DNA of 64,000 bases from Mycoplana rhizolycopersici (GCF_013378445.1 NZ_JABXYK010000023.1:1-64000), one strand, 5' to 3'. Shown: positions 1 to 9,813, numbered from the stretch's first letter. Program-made: numbers and translations. The notes: generated by a model from the letters alone, not told the origin.

Positions 1-698
1 TTGAGACGATCGCCACAATGAGTGATGATCAGCTCATCAACTTGCCTGCTGCAAGTTGACCCGTTCCCGGCCCTGTCCGGAAAGCTCGAGGATCGCCCGA
101 GCTACACCACTCCCTGGGACATCATCACGGGTCGCCAAGCTGAAGGAGGAACTGCCCGCCGGAGGCGACGGTCAAGGCCCTGCACGAGCGCAATGTGCGG
201 GTGCGTGTACTGACCAACTCGCTGGCTTCGAACAACCAGCTCGCCGCGCATTCAGGCTATTCCAACACCCGCAGACGCCTGCTCGAGAACGGTCTGGAGC
301 TTTACGAGTTGCGGCCGGACCCCGACGCCTTCCGGCCGGGCTGGTCGCTCCGTTCCGGGCTCTCGCGGGCGGCCTTGCACACCAAGGCCATGGTCTTCGA
401 CCGCAAGGCCGTGTTCATCGGCAGCTTCAATCTCGACCCGCGATCTGCCGTGATCAATACGGAAGCCGGCCTCTACATCGAGAGCCCGGAACTTGCCGAG
501 AGGCTGATGGCCTAAATGGCGACCGGGGTCGCGCCCGCCAACAGCTACCGTGTCTTCCTCGACACCAACCGCGGGATCGTCTGGGAGACGGTACGGAACG
601 GAACGATCGTCAGCTACCGGGACGAGCCCGAAACGGGATTCGGGCGGCGGTTCGTCGCCGACTTCGTGAAACTCCTGCCGATTGACTCGCAAGTCTGA
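1..698 (+). pseudogene. Broken phospholipase D / cardiolipin synthase-family gene (3' part)
   Basis: The frame around 195-512 encodes the C-terminal half of a PLD-superfamily enzyme, with the second catalytic HKD motif HTKAMVFD followed by IGSFNLDPRS. A TAA at 513-515 interrupts it. The same frame then continues through 516-698 with family-like sequence (YRVFLDTNRG, GRRFVADFVKLLPI), so a single nonsense change at a probable Tyr codon has cut the protein. Upstream, the frame is closed by a TGA at 141-143, and the first 140 bases read sensibly only in another frame, so there is also an upstream frameshift or deletion. The first HKD motif would lie before the window. A working family member would use phosphatidyl substrates at the membrane. 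Family assignment is good; loss of function is inferred from the two lesions. Confidence 0.75.
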
Positions 699-886
699 CA
701 CAACAGCCAGATCGATGACCCTCTGCGCTGGGCCTTTGCTGTAGGTGTCCCTCGCGGAACGCGCGCTGGCTGTTCCGCGCGACAAGATCCATTCGGGGAA
801 GCGTCCGACGAAATGTCATAGTGACGATTTGCCTTTCGTTGCCCTCCAGCAGGTCAGCATCACCTCGTGGAGATGTGGCGTCACCT

Positions 887-1372
887 CTATGAGCTCTTGG
901 CGCACGCAGCGGCATTTTGTTCCTGGGCCTTTGTGCCCACGAGTGAGAGATACAGCTCCTCAGCGGTGAGGGCAGCGCGTATTGACTTTCGAACATCAAC
1001 CGAATGCAACGCACGGGCGACCGTGGCGAGAACAGCCAAATGGGTTCGGTTTTCAGCCGGTGTCAGCAGGCAGAAGACAATGTCCACGGGCATGCCGTCG
1101 ATGGCTTCGAAGTCTATCGCCCTTTTCAGCCGCACAAGCAGGGCCAACGGAGTACTGATGCCAGGAACGGGCGCATGCGGAACTGCAATGCCTTCACCAA
1201 TGCCCGTGGAGCCCAGCAATTCGCGGTTGTTCAGCGCTCGAAAAACATCGCTTTCCTTGACGCGGAGCGCATTGGCCGCGCTCTTTGACAGCGCATGAAG
1301 AAGCTGCAGTTTTGATGCCGCAGCGACGTCGATATCGACGCGCTCCGGGCTTAGGAAATCGGTTATGTTCAT
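887..1372 (-). CDS. ptsN: PTS EIIA-Ntr-like regulatory protein (PtsN family), last gene of the kdp operon
   Basis: The 161-aa single-domain protein matches the nitrogen-type PTS EIIA fold. It has the active-site region GIGEGIAVPHAPVPG with His66 as the expected phosphorylation site, and later LLTPAENRTHLAVLA typical of the family. No EIIB or EIIC partner is present, so the role is regulatory rather than sugar uptake. It starts 30 bp after the kdpE stop on the same strand, so co-transcription with kdp is likely. EIIA-Ntr is known to bind KdpD in E. coli and to affect Kdp activity in Rhizobium, which makes this placement functionally sensible. It is probably a second ptsN copy dedicated to kdp, since the usual chromosomal ptsN sits near rpoN; that copy is not in the window. 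The last ~10 residues are unlike the family core. Confidence 0.85.
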   Translation of the reverse strand: MNITDFLSPERVDIDVAAASKLQLLHALSKSAANALRVKESDVFRALNNRELLGSTGIGEGIAVPHAPVPGISTPLALLVRLKRAIDFEAIDGMPVDIVFCLLTPAENRTHLAVLATVARALHSVDVRKSIRAALTAEELYLSLVGTKAQEQNAAACAKSS

Positions 1373-1402
1373 GATTCACGCACGTCTGGGTCGAGTGTTG
1401 TG

Positions 1403-2101
1403 TCAGTTCTGGTCCGGCTCGCGCAGGCGATAGCCGACCCCGGTCTCTGTGGTAATGTATTCGGGTTGATCGGGGCTGCGCTCGACCTTCTGGCGAAGCT
1501 GACGCACGTAGACCCGCAGATACTGAACGTCAGCAGACCCGCCCCAGATCTGCTTCAGAAGATGTTGGTGGGTGATGACCTTGCCCGCATGTTGAACAAG
1601 GATGCGCAGGATGTCGTATTCCTTGGGAGACAGCTTGATCTCATTGTCCCCCACCTTGACGATGCGCTTCACCAGGTCGACGGAAAGATCGCCAGTCTTG
1701 AACACGGGGCGCTCGCCCTGCTGCTGGAGCCGGTGGCGAAGTGCTACGCGCAGGCGAGCGGCAAGCTCCTTCATTCCGAACGGTTTCGTGACATAGTCAT
1801 CGGCCCCGTTCTCCAGAGCGTTGACGATGCCCTGCTCGTCGGTCCGGCTGGAAAGCACGACGACCGGCAGTTCCAGTCCCTCGTTGCGCCATCGCGCGAG
1901 GAGATCGTGACCGGCGATGTCGGGCAAGCCGAGATCGAGAAGGATCAGGTCCGGCCGGTCTTCGCCGACCAGAGCGATTGCATCTTTTGCGTTGATCGCC
2001 TCGACGACGGCGTATCCTTCGCTGGCCAGCCCCACCCGAAGCAACTTTCGGATGGCAGGCTCGTCGTCGACGACAAGGACTTTCACGGTAGAATTTGTCA
2101 T
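1403..2101 (-). CDS. kdpE: KdpE, OmpR-family response regulator of the kdp operon
   Basis: The 232-aa regulator has an N-terminal receiver (acidic pair at residues 12-13, phospho-acceptor Asp56 in LILLDLGLP, conserved Lys in VTKPF) and a C-terminal winged-helix domain with the KdpE-typical LSPKEYDILRILVQHAGKV. Its ATG overlaps the kdpD stop in an ATGA tetranucleotide at 2098-2101, which fixes the start; the frame stays open 42 codons upstream but that part lies inside kdpD. The protein should be phosphorylated by KdpD and activate the kdp promoter under K+ limitation. A candidate tandem-repeat site lies at 9814-9834. Confidence 0.95.
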   Translation of the reverse strand: MTNSTVKVLVVDDEPAIRKLLRVGLASEGYAVVEAINAKDAIALVGEDRPDLILLDLGLPDIAGHDLLARWRNEGLELPVVVLSSRTDEQGIVNALENGADDYVTKPFGMKELAARLRVALRHRLQQQGERPVFKTGDLSVDLVKRIVKVGDNEIKLSPKEYDILRILVQHAGKVITHQHLLKQIWGGSADVQYLRVYVRQLRQKVERSPDQPEYITTETGVGYRLREPDQN

Positions 2102-4803
2102 GTCAGATTTTCCGCATATGGCGCGTCCGTCGGAACAGGCATCGTGATCGTGAAGATCGCGCCCGATCGATCCGCCCTGTTTGTTGCCAGGATCGTTCCA
2201 CCCATCGCCTCTATGAACCCCCTGCAAATCGAAAGTCCTAGGCCCGTTCCGGCGCGGACGTGGTCACCCTTTCGAACGCGGTAGAAGCTGTCGAATATCC
2301 GCTCGAGATCGGCGCTTGGAATGCCGGGGCCCTCGTCCATGACCTGCAGGAGGACGCCACGGCCATCAGCCCTCGCCCGGATCAGGATCGTGGAGTTCGC
2401 TGGCGCATATTTCGCCGCGTTGTCGAGCAGGTTGAAGAGTACTTGCTCGAACAGCACGGGATCGAGCTTCAACATGGGAAGGTCGGCAGGAATATCGACA
2501 ACAGCCCTGTGTCGCGTCAGGATCTTCTGCGCCCGGCGCAGGGCGGTGCCGACGATGTCGCCGACAAAATTGTAGGATGCATTGGGCTCGGTCGCACCGG
2601 ACTCGATCTTCGTCATGTCCAGCAGATTGGCGATGAACCGGTTGAGCCGTTCCGACTCGTCGACGACGGTCGACAGCAGGTCCGCGCGATCTTCCTCCGG
2701 CATCGAGGCGGAATAGTCGCGCAGGGTTCCTGCCGCACCCATGATGGCGGCAAGCGGCGTCTTGAGGTCGTGCGAGATTGATGTGAGCAGAGCCGAACGA
2801 AGCCGGTCCGCCTCGGCCGCCAGGCGCGCCCGGTCGACGTCGGCGACCAGTTGCACCCGCTCGATCGCAAGCGCCGCCTGGTCTGCCAAGGCATCGAACA
2901 ACCGCTGCTGTTCCGGCGTCAGAAGTGGCCCCTGCCTGTCGTCGTCGAGACCGACGACGCCGATGGCCGAGCGGCCTGTCCTCAGCGGCAGATAGAGACG
3001 CTTGGCGCCTGGCAGCGTGTCGGCGCCGCGGCCCGCCGGCCGGTTATTCTCCCATGCCCAGCGAGCGGCTGCGATATCGGCGTCGACGAGCGTATCGTCG
3101 GGCGGATAGCCTGCCTTTACTGCGATCGTCTCATCCTCCGGCATCAGGATCACCACCCGCACCTTGAGCATCAGCGCAATCTGGTGGGCGGTCGCCCACA
3201 ATACGTCGTCCAGCGTTCCGGTGCTCGCGAGCTTCTTCGCGAAGAGATAAAGCTCTTCCGTCGTCCTGGCCCGCTGGCGCGCCGCTGCTGCCTGGCGCTG
3301 AACCCGCGCCGTCAGATTGCTCGCCGTGACCGCGACCACCAGGAAGAATACCAGCGCCAGAACACTCTCCGGATCCCGGATCGTCAGCGTGTACTTCGGC
3401 TCGAGAAAGAAAAAATTGAATGCCAGTGCGCTGGCGACGCAAGCATAGAGTGCCGGCCATAGGCCAGCCGTCACCGCAGAGGTGAGCACGGCAATCAGGA
3501 AGACGAGCGCCAGATTTCGAACATCCAGGAACTGATCCAGGAGGACGCCCAAGGCGAGCGCGCCCGATACATAAAGGGTGCCCAGTAGATACGGCTGCAA
3601 CCTGAACTGGGGGGATGGCGGCGCGGTCTTGACACCCGTTGATGCTGGCGGCGCGCGCTCTGCCCCGGATACCACGTGCACGTTGATATCGCCGGCGATG
3701 CGGATCAGCTCGTGAGCCACCGATCCTTCGATCATCTCCCGCCAACGTCGCTTTTCCGGCTTGCCCACCACCACATGCGTGAAGTTGTTCGCGGCCGCGT
3801 GGCGGAGAATATCACTTGCCACGCCCTGACCAGGAATGATCATGGCTTCGCCGCCCAACTGCTCGGCGAGCCGCAAGTGCGATGCCAGGCGGTCCTTGTC
3901 GGCATCGCTGAGGTTGACGGATCGTGAGGTCTCGACATGGATTGCCGTCCAGGGAGCGCGGAGGCGGTCCGCCTGGCGCTTGGCATAGCGGACGAGCGAG
4001 GCCCCCCGCGCGCTGTGGTCGATGCCCACGAGCACGCGGTCGCCTGCTCCCCAGGGGCCTGATATGGCATTCGCCTGCATGTGGCTCAGCAACTGGTCGT
4101 CGACACGCTCGGCCGTGCGGCGCAGCGCAAGCTCGCGCAGGGCCGTCAGATTGCCGGGAGAAAAGTAGTTCTCTATCGCCCGCTTCGCCGTCGTCGGCAG
4201 ATAAACCTTGCCCTCATTCAGCCGTTTGATCAGATCCTCGGGCGTCAGGTCGATGATTTCGACATCGTCCGCCCGGTCTATGATCGAATCGGGCACCGTT
4301 TCCCGCACCCTGATGCGCGTGATCTGGGCAACGACGTCGTTGAGGCTCTCGATATGCTGAACGTTCAGGGTCGTGTAGACGTCGATCCCTTGCGCGAGGA
4401 CCTCTTCCACATCGAGGTAGCGCTTCGAATGGCGGCTTCCGTCCACATTGGTGTGCGCCAGCTCGTCGACGAGTACAAGCTGCGGGCGGCGGTCGAGAAT
4501 GGCGTCGATATCCATTTCTTCCAGGGTTTGTCCCCTATACTCGACCTTGCGGCGCGGTATGACCTCGAACCCGTCGACGAGCGCCTGGGTCTCCTTGCGG
4601 CCATGTGTCTCGACGACGCCGATCACGACGTCGACGCCGTCTGCCTTTCGCGCGTGGCCCGAGACCAGCATCTCGTAGGTCTTGCCGACGCCCGGCGCGG
4701 CACCGAGAAAGATCTTCAGACGACCGCGCCCTTCGCGCTCGGCATTCTCGAGGAGGGCATCCGGTGAAGGCCGTGCCTCGGCATCGCGTCTTTCGTCGGG
4801 CAT
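2098..4803 (-). CDS. kdpD: KdpD, K+/turgor sensor histidine kinase
   Basis: The 901-aa protein shows the full KdpD order. The N-terminal KdpD domain has the Walker A motif GAAPGVGKT at residues 34-42 and VLVDELAHTN near 110-119. A universal-stress-protein-like domain follows at ~255-380. Four close membrane segments lie at ~405-495, then a GAF-like domain at ~515-650. The HisKA box SISHDLKTPL has His678, and the ATPase domain carries DEGPGIP and GTGLGLSICRGF. It senses low K+ and turgor and phosphorylates KdpE, with which it overlaps by 4 bp. It is separated from kdpC by 54 bp that contain a strong hairpin. A ptsN-like gene downstream suggests added control by EIIA-Ntr, known to bind KdpD in E. 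coli. Confidence 0.96.
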   Translation of the reverse strand: MPDERRDAEARPSPDALLENAEREGRGRLKIFLGAAPGVGKTYEMLVSGHARKADGVDVVIGVVETHGRKETQALVDGFEVIPRRKVEYRGQTLEEMDIDAILDRRPQLVLVDELAHTNVDGSRHSKRYLDVEEVLAQGIDVYTTLNVQHIESLNDVVAQITRIRVRETVPDSIIDRADDVEIIDLTPEDLIKRLNEGKVYLPTTAKRAIENYFSPGNLTALRELALRRTAERVDDQLLSHMQANAISGPWGAGDRVLVGIDHSARGASLVRYAKRQADRLRAPWTAIHVETSRSVNLSDADKDRLASHLRLAEQLGGEAMIIPGQGVASDILRHAAANNFTHVVVGKPEKRRWREMIEGSVAHELIRIAGDINVHVVSGAERAPPASTGVKTAPPSPQFRLQPYLLGTLYVSGALALGVLLDQFLDVRNLALVFLIAVLTSAVTAGLWPALYACVASALAFNFFFLEPKYTLTIRDPESVLALVFFLVVAVTASNLTARVQRQAAAARQRARTTEELYLFAKKLASTGTLDDVLWATAHQIALMLKVRVVILMPEDETIAVKAGYPPDDTLVDADIAAARWAWENNRPAGRGADTLPGAKRLYLPLRTGRSAIGVVGLDDDRQGPLLTPEQQRLFDALADQAALAIERVQLVADVDRARLAAEADRLRSALLTSISHDLKTPLAAIMGAAGTLRDYSASMPEEDRADLLSTVVDESERLNRFIANLLDMTKIESGATEPNASYNFVGDIVGTALRRAQKILTRHRAVVDIPADLPMLKLDPVLFEQVLFNLLDNAAKYAPANSTILIRARADGRGVLLQVMDEGPGIPSADLERIFDSFYRVRKGDHVRAGTGLGLSICRGFIEAMGGTILATNRADRSGAIFTITMPVPTDAPYAENLT

Positions 4804-4827
4804 CGATTTGCATTCCCTCGAGGTCGG

Positions 4828-4850
4828 TCCGGGGCCGTTCCGGCCCCGGA
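4828..4850. terminator. Strong hairpin between kdpC and kdpD
   Basis: The 9-bp perfect GC-rich stem TCCGGGGCC / GGCCCCGGA encloses a 5-base loop GTTCC. It begins 7 bp after the kdpC stop, and the kdpD start lies about 25 bp beyond it. No T-run follows in the direction of transcription. It may be a partial terminator or an mRNA-stabilising or processing structure that lets the sensor pair be expressed at a lower level than the pump; this is inference. Confidence 0.5.
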
Positions 4851-4857
4851 TGTATCT

Positions 4858-5427
4858 TTATTGGGCAGCATCCCCGTCAAGCGCAAGGTTCAGCGCAAGG
4901 ACGTTGACCACGGGTTCGCCGATGAAGCCGAGTTCACGGTCCGTGACATGCTCATCGACCAGCGCCTTGACCGCAGCCTCATCAAGTCCCCGCGCCCTGG
5001 CGACGCGCGCCACCTGGAAATAGGCGGCTTCGGGCGAGATGTGCGGATCAAGTCCGCTGCCCGATGTCGTCACGAGATCCATAGGGACGGGGGCGGCGGG
5101 ATTCGTCGCCTTCAGCGCCTCGGCATCGGTCTTGATACGGTCGATCAGCTTCGCATTGGTCGGCCCGAGGTTGGAACCGCTGGAACTGGCGGCATTGTAG
5201 CCGTCACCGGCGGCCGAAGGCCTCCCATGGAAATACTGGTCTCCGGTGAAGGCCTGACCGATCAGTTCGGAGCCGACGACCTTTCCGTCCTTCTCGATCA
5301 GGCTTCCATTGGCCTGATGCGGAAAGAGAGCCTGGGCGATGCCCGTCATCCCGATCGGATAGACCAACCCGGTCAGGACGGTCAGGGCGATGATCATGAC
5401 AATCGCGGGTCTTACTTGCTTCCACAT
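4858..5427 (-). CDS. kdpC: KdpC, stabilising subunit of the K+-transporting ATPase
   Basis: The 189-aa protein has one N-terminal membrane anchor ([28 protein letters not shown], given here in parts: residues ~9-36) and the periplasmic KdpC domain. Typical motifs include [29 protein letters not shown] and [19 protein letters not shown]. KdpC joins KdpA and KdpB in the inner-membrane complex. The gene starts 11 bp after the kdpB stop, in the standard B-C order. Length is normal for the family. Confidence 0.96.
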   Translation of the reverse strand: MWKQVRPAIVMIIALTVLTGLVYPIGMTGIAQALFPHQANGSLIEKDGKVVGSELIGQAFTGDQYFHGRPSAAGDGYNAASSSGSNLGPTNAKLIDRIKTDAEALKATNPAAPVPMDLVTTSGSGLDPHISPEAAYFQVARVARARGLDEAAVKALVDEHVTDRELGFIGEPVVNVLALNLALDGDAAQ

Positions 5428-5438
5428 GGGTGTGATCC

Positions 5439-7526
5439 TTATGCGAGGCCGAGTGTCGTGATGACGACGTCGATCAGTTTGATGCCGATGAAGGGAACGA
5501 TGATGCCGCCAAGGCCATAGATCAGCAGGTTGCGCGATAGCAGCGCCCCTGCACCGACAGGCCGGTATTTCACGCCCTTCAGCGAGAGCGGGATCAACGC
5601 CACGATAATGAGGGCGTTGAAGATGATCGCCGAGAGAATCGCGCTCTCGGGGGTCTCAAGCCCCATGATGTTAAGGGCGCCAAGTTGCGGATAGAACGCC
5701 AGGAACATGGCGGGGATGATCGCGAAGTACTTGGCGACGTCATTGGCGATGGAGAAGGTCGTGAGCGCCCCGCGTGTCATGAGGAGCTGCTTGCCGATCT
5801 CGACGATCTCGATGAGTTTCGTCGGGTCGGAATCAAGGTCGACCATGTTGCCGGCTTCGCGCGCCGCAACCGTGCCGGTGTTCATGGCGACACCGACGTC
5901 CGCTTGCGCAAGCGCGGGTGCGTCATTGGTGCCGTCGCCGCACATCGCAACGAGCTTGCCCTTGGCCTGCTCCTCGCGGATAAGGTTCAACTTGTTCTCA
6001 GGCGTTGCCTGCGCGAGAAAGTCGTCCACGCCCGCCTCCGCGGCGATCGCCGCGGCGGTCATCGGGTTGTCGCCGGTGATCATCACGGTGCGGATCCCCA
6101 TGCGCCGCAGTTCGGCGAAGCGCTCCCGGATGCCACCCTTCACGATGTCCTTCAGATGGACGACCCCGAGCAACCGGCCGTCCTTGACCACGGCGAGCGG
6201 GGTGCCGCCCGCCTTGGCGATATCGTCGGCAATAGCCTGGATCTCGCGGGCCGCCAGCGGCTCGTGTACCGTGACAGCTGCGGCGCTGCCCGAACCAGTT
6301 AGCGCGGCCTTGTTGACGTGTTGAAGGACGGCGTCGACTGCCCCCTTGCGGATGCTGGAGCTGTCGAAATCGACGCCGCTCATCCGGCTTTGCGCCGTAA
6401 ACGGTACGAAATGCGCGTGCAGGCTTCCCATGTCACGGGCACGGATACCGTATTTCTCCTTGGCGAGCACAACGATGGAACGCCCTTCCGGCGTCTCGTC
6501 GGCCAGCGATGCAAGCTGCGCCGCATCGGCCAGTTCCTGTTCGGTAACGCCTCGGACCGGCTTGAACTCCGTGGCCTGGCGATTGCCAAGCGTGATGGTG
6601 CCGGTCTTGTCGAGCAGCAGCGTGTCGACGTCGCCCGCCGCCTCGACGGCGCGGCCGGACATCGCAAGCACGTTGAAGCGTACGAGCCTGTCCATGCCGG
6701 CAATGCCGATGGCCGATAGGAGGGCGCCGATCGTTGTCGGAATCAGCGTAACGAAGAGCGCGACGAGAATGAGAACCGGAATGTAGCCGCCGGCGTAGGT
6801 GGCGAAGCTCGGGATGGTCGCCGTCGCCAGCACGAAGATCAGCGTCATGCCGGCAAGCAGGATATTGAGCGCGATCTCGTTTGGCGTCTTCTGGCGTTCG
6901 GCGCCTTCGACGAGGGCGATCATGCGGTCGATGAAGGTCGAGCCGGCAGCAGCGGTAATCCGCACACGGATCCAGTCGGACAGAACCTGCGTGCCACCCG
7001 TGACCGCGGACCGGTCACCGCCGGATTCACGGATCACCGGAGCGGATTCGCCGGTGATGGCCGCCTCGTTTACGGAAGCAACGCCTTCGATGACTTCGCC
7101 GTCGGATGGGATGATATCGCCCGCCTCCACCAGCACGACATCGCCAACCTTCAGACTGGTGCCGGGGACGACCTTGTAGTTCTTGGTATCGTCACCCTTC
7201 AGAAGCTTGGCCTGGGTTTCGGTACGCGTGCGGCGTAGCGATTCCGCCTGTGCCTTGCCTCGGCCCTCGGCCACCGCTTCGGCAAAATTGGCGAAAAGCA
7301 CGGTGAACCAGAGCCAGATGACGATCTGGAAGGAAAAGCCGATATTGCCCTGGCCGATGATCAGGTCACGGATCAAAAGGACGGTGGTAAGCGCCGAAAC
7401 GACGGCAACGACGAACATCACCGGGTTCCGGGCAAGCGTCCTCGGATTAAGTTTCCGGAAGGCATCGCCAATGGCGGGTATGAGGATGCGAGCGTCCATG
7501 ATGCTCGATGTTTTGGACTGGCTCAT
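5439..7526 (-). CDS. kdpB: KdpB, P-type ATPase catalytic subunit
   Basis: The 695-aa protein contains the actuator motif TGES (residues 158-161), the phosphorylation motif [10 protein letters not shown] with Asp306, and the hinge motifs TGDNPMTA and [16 protein letters not shown]. Several membrane segments match the usual KdpB topology. It hydrolyses ATP to drive K+ uptake through KdpA. The start at MSQSKTSS is preferred over an upstream in-frame start 27 codons earlier, because it gives the family length and has an appropriate GAG-rich site upstream. A small membrane-protein gene at 7567-7740 sits between kdpA and kdpB, an insertion in the usual gene order. Confidence 0.96.
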   Translation of the reverse strand: MSQSKTSSIMDARILIPAIGDAFRKLNPRTLARNPVMFVVAVVSALTTVLLIRDLIIGQGNIGFSFQIVIWLWFTVLFANFAEAVAEGRGKAQAESLRRTRTETQAKLLKGDDTKNYKVVPGTSLKVGDVVLVEAGDIIPSDGEVIEGVASVNEAAITGESAPVIRESGGDRSAVTGGTQVLSDWIRVRITAAAGSTFIDRMIALVEGAERQKTPNEIALNILLAGMTLIFVLATATIPSFATYAGGYIPVLILVALFVTLIPTTIGALLSAIGIAGMDRLVRFNVLAMSGRAVEAAGDVDTLLLDKTGTITLGNRQATEFKPVRGVTEQELADAAQLASLADETPEGRSIVVLAKEKYGIRARDMGSLHAHFVPFTAQSRMSGVDFDSSSIRKGAVDAVLQHVNKAALTGSGSAAAVTVHEPLAAREIQAIADDIAKAGGTPLAVVKDGRLLGVVHLKDIVKGGIRERFAELRRMGIRTVMITGDNPMTAAAIAAEAGVDDFLAQATPENKLNLIREEQAKGKLVAMCGDGTNDAPALAQADVGVAMNTGTVAAREAGNMVDLDSDPTKLIEIVEIGKQLLMTRGALTTFSIANDVAKYFAIIPAMFLAFYPQLGALNIMGLETPESAILSAIIFNALIIVALIPLSLKGVKYRPVGAGALLSRNLLIYGLGGIIVPFIGIKLIDVVITTLGLA

Positions 7527-7566
7527 AGGAGACTCCAGCTTGATATTGCGAACGCACCGCGACCCA

Positions 7567-7740
7567 TCAGATCGCTGCGAAAAGGTAAATGAACGCCCTG
7601 CCGACAAGCACCAGCGCCGCCATCCCGACCACGATCAGGCAGAGGATGGCCGAGACGGGTGGCGGCTGCGCCCCATCCCGCGCCGGCGTTTCGGCGCGAG
7701 AAAGGAAGGGTGTGCGTGATTGGTGGCCGACGTAGCCCAT
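7567..7740 (-). CDS. 57-aa single-span membrane protein between kdpA and kdpB
   Basis: A short open frame runs from ATG (7740-7738) to TGA (7569-7567). It starts 9 bp after the kdpA stop and ends 40 bp before the kdpB start. The first ~30 residues are polar and proline-rich (ending AQPPPVSA). The rest is one hydrophobic span ([16 protein letters not shown]) followed by [10 protein letters not shown]. The tight packing in the kdp operon and the clean transmembrane profile argue that it is expressed. I do not recognise a named family. By analogy with KdpF it could be a small accessory subunit or stabiliser of the Kdp complex, which is inference only. Confidence 0.6.
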   Translation of the reverse strand: MGYVGHQSRTPFLSRAETPARDGAQPPPVSAILCLIVVGMAALVLVGRAFIYLFAAI

Positions 7741-7749
7741 GACACCACC

Positions 7750-9453
7750 TCAGAAGGTCTGGCCGAGGAGCATCGCGAAATGCTCGACGATCGGACCGAC
7801 TGCGAGTGCCGGGAAGAACGTCAGGCCGCCGACGATCAGGATGACGCCGCCGAGCAGACCGACGAAAAGTACCCCGTCGGTCGGGAACGTACCTGCCGAG
7901 GCGGGCACGGACTTCTTGCCCACGAGCGAGCCAGCCATGGCCAGCGCCGGGATGATGACCAGGAAGCGCCCCATCAGCATCGCGATGCCGAGGGTGAGAT
8001 TGTACCAGGTGGTGTTCCCCGTGAGGCCGCCGAAGGCCGAGCCGTTGTTCGCCGCTGCCGACGTGTAGGCATAGAGGATTTCCGAGAAGCCGTGCGGGCC
8101 GGGGTTGGCGGTCGATGCCACGGCATCCGGCAGCACGGTGGCAATCGCCGTGAAGCCCAGCATCGCGAGCGGAAGGCAAAGAATGGCGAGAACAGCCATC
8201 TTGACCTCTTTGGCCTCGATCTTCTTGCCCAGATACTCCGGCGTGCGACCGACCATCAGGCCTGCGACGAAGATCGCGAGGACGACGAACATCAGAACGC
8301 CATAGAAGCCTGCGCCGACGCCACCGATGATGATCTCGCCGAGTTCCATGTTGATCAGCGGAATGAGCCCGCCGAGTGCCGTGAAGCTGTCATGCATCGC
8401 ATTCACAGCACCGCAGGAGGCTGCCGTGGTGACGGCGGCGAACAGGGCGGAAAGCGCAATACCGAAGCGAGCCTCCTTGCCCTCCATGTTGCCACCCTCC
8501 AGGCCGAGCGCATGGACCAGCGGGTTGCCGGCGGCTTCCGCCCAGTAGCAGACCGCGGCGCCCGCGAGGAACAGTACGCCCATTGTGGCGAAGATCGCCC
8601 AGCCCTGGCGTTGGTTGCCGACCATGCGGCCGAAAACGTTGGTCAGCGCCGCGCCGATTGCGAAGATCGATACCATCTGGATCAGGTTGGAGATCGCGTC
8701 CGGGTTCTCGAACGGATGTGCGGCATTGACGTTGAAGAAGCCACCGCCGTTCGTGCCGAGCATCTTGATTGCGACCTGGGATGCGACCGGGCCGACGGCT
8801 ATTGTCTGCGTCGCCCCCTCGAGCGTCGTTGCCTCGACATAGGCGCCGAGCGTCTGAGGCATGCCGCGATAGACATAGACGAGGGTCAGCACAACGCAGA
8901 GCGGCAGGAGCACGTAAAGCGTGGTCCTGGTCAGGTCGACCCAGAAGTTGCCGATCGACTTGGTCGATGCCCTGGAGAATCCGCGTATCAGCGCCACGGC
9001 GATGGCGATGCCGGTTGCCGCCGAGACGAAGTTCTGAACCGTCAGGCCGGCCATTTGCACGAGATAGGACATCGTGCTCTCGCCACCGTAGTTCTGCCAA
9101 TTGGTGTTGGTCATGAAGCTGGCAGCGGTGTTGAAGGCAAGCTCAGGCGGAACCGCGGGCATTCCGGCCGGATTGAACGGCAGGCCGCCCTGCAGTCGCT
9201 GGAGAAAATAGAGAAGGAGAAAACCTGCGAGGTTGAAGAACAGCAGCGCCGCGGCGTAGGTCGTCCAGTGCTGCTCCTCCCGTTCGCTTGTGCCGGCGAC
9301 GGCATAGAGGCCGCGCTCAACCGGACCGAAGATCCATGAAAGAAGCGTGCGTTCTCCATTGAAGACGCGCGTCATGTAGCCGCCGAGCGGCTTCACGAGC
9401 AAGGTAACGATCCCGCAGAAAAGCAGGATCTGTATCCAACCGTTGATAGTCAT
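7750..9453 (-). CDS. kdpA: KdpA, K+-translocating subunit
   Basis: The 567-aa polytopic protein is related to K+ channel-type transporters. Filter-like loops are visible, including [15 protein letters not shown] (residues ~112-126) and [20 protein letters not shown], with further segments [15 protein letters not shown] and NNGSAFGGL. It forms the K+ pathway of the KdpFABC pump in the inner membrane. It starts 33 bp after the kdpF stop. Length and motif order are normal. Confidence 0.97.
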   Translation of the reverse strand: MTINGWIQILLFCGIVTLLVKPLGGYMTRVFNGERTLLSWIFGPVERGLYAVAGTSEREEQHWTTYAAALLFFNLAGFLLLYFLQRLQGGLPFNPAGMPAVPPELAFNTAASFMTNTNWQNYGGESTMSYLVQMAGLTVQNFVSAATGIAIAVALIRGFSRASTKSIGNFWVDLTRTTLYVLLPLCVVLTLVYVYRGMPQTLGAYVEATTLEGATQTIAVGPVASQVAIKMLGTNGGGFFNVNAAHPFENPDAISNLIQMVSIFAIGAALTNVFGRMVGNQRQGWAIFATMGVLFLAGAAVCYWAEAAGNPLVHALGLEGGNMEGKEARFGIALSALFAAVTTAASCGAVNAMHDSFTALGGLIPLINMELGEIIIGGVGAGFYGVLMFVVLAIFVAGLMVGRTPEYLGKKIEAKEVKMAVLAILCLPLAMLGFTAIATVLPDAVASTANPGPHGFSEILYAYTSAAANNGSAFGGLTGNTTWYNLTLGIAMLMGRFLVIIPALAMAGSLVGKKSVPASAGTFPTDGVLFVGLLGGVILIVGGLTFFPALAVGPIVEHFAMLLGQTF

Positions 9454-9486
9454 GTGAGGGGCTTTCCGAGCTTTATGGCTGGGCGA

Positions 9487-9576
9487 TCAGAACCGTTCAG
9501 GGCGAATGAGCGCGTAGGTCAGGTAGATGAACAGGAATACCGTCACCAAGCCACCGAGAGTGTATTCGACGAGCAT
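9487..9576 (-). CDS. kdpF: KdpF, 29-aa Kdp small subunit
   Basis: A 29-codon frame from ATG (9576-9574) to TGA (9489-9487) encodes one membrane span ending in the KdpF-like tail LIRPERF. It begins MLVEYTLGGLVTVFLF, matching the usual KdpF pattern of a short N-terminus, single helix and basic C-terminus. It lies directly upstream of kdpA as expected. In E. coli KdpF is a lipid-like stabiliser of the complex. It is too short for ordinary gene callers. Confidence 0.9.
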   Translation of the reverse strand: MLVEYTLGGLVTVFLFIYLTYALIRPERF

Positions 9577-9592
9577 TTTCTACGATCCGCTA

Positions 9593-9673
9593 TTAGAGGT
9601 TGCCGCAAACCCTGACGTAGGCGAACGACAGGGCGAAAAAAACGATGCCTATTGCGAGGACGACAATGTCCAT
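9593..9673 (-). CDS. 26-aa hydrophobic leader peptide gene upstream of kdpF
   Basis: A 26-codon frame from ATG (9673-9671) to TAA (9595-9593) encodes MDIVVLAIGIVFFALSFAYV followed by a short tail ending in GNL. It is a single membrane span and ends 16 bp before kdpF. Similar short peptides precede kdpF in several bacteria to my recollection, but I cannot check this. It is probably the first gene of the kdp operon; a role as a regulatory leader peptide is an alternative. Confidence 0.6.
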   Translation of the reverse strand: MDIVVLAIGIVFFALSFAYVRVCGNL

Positions 9674-9813
9674 GGGGTAATCCTGTGCGTTGTTTCAGTT
9701 TGCCGCGCGCGCCGGGACATCGGTCACCCTGGCTCGCGCAATCGCGTGCACGTTCTCGCAAAGATATGGCTCCGAACCGCATTAAGGTTCGAGAGAGACC
9801 GGAAGGGAAAGAA

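Noticed and set aside
252-785. Long minus-strand open frame across the PLD remnant
   Set aside because: It is a shadow of the plus-strand PLD frame; the protein shows no family motif, while the plus strand has an HKD motif.
7720-9339. 539-codon plus-strand open frame opposite kdpA
   Set aside because: Antisense shadow in GC-rich DNA; composition is rich in Arg, Asp and Glu without motifs, and kdpA on the other strand is complete.
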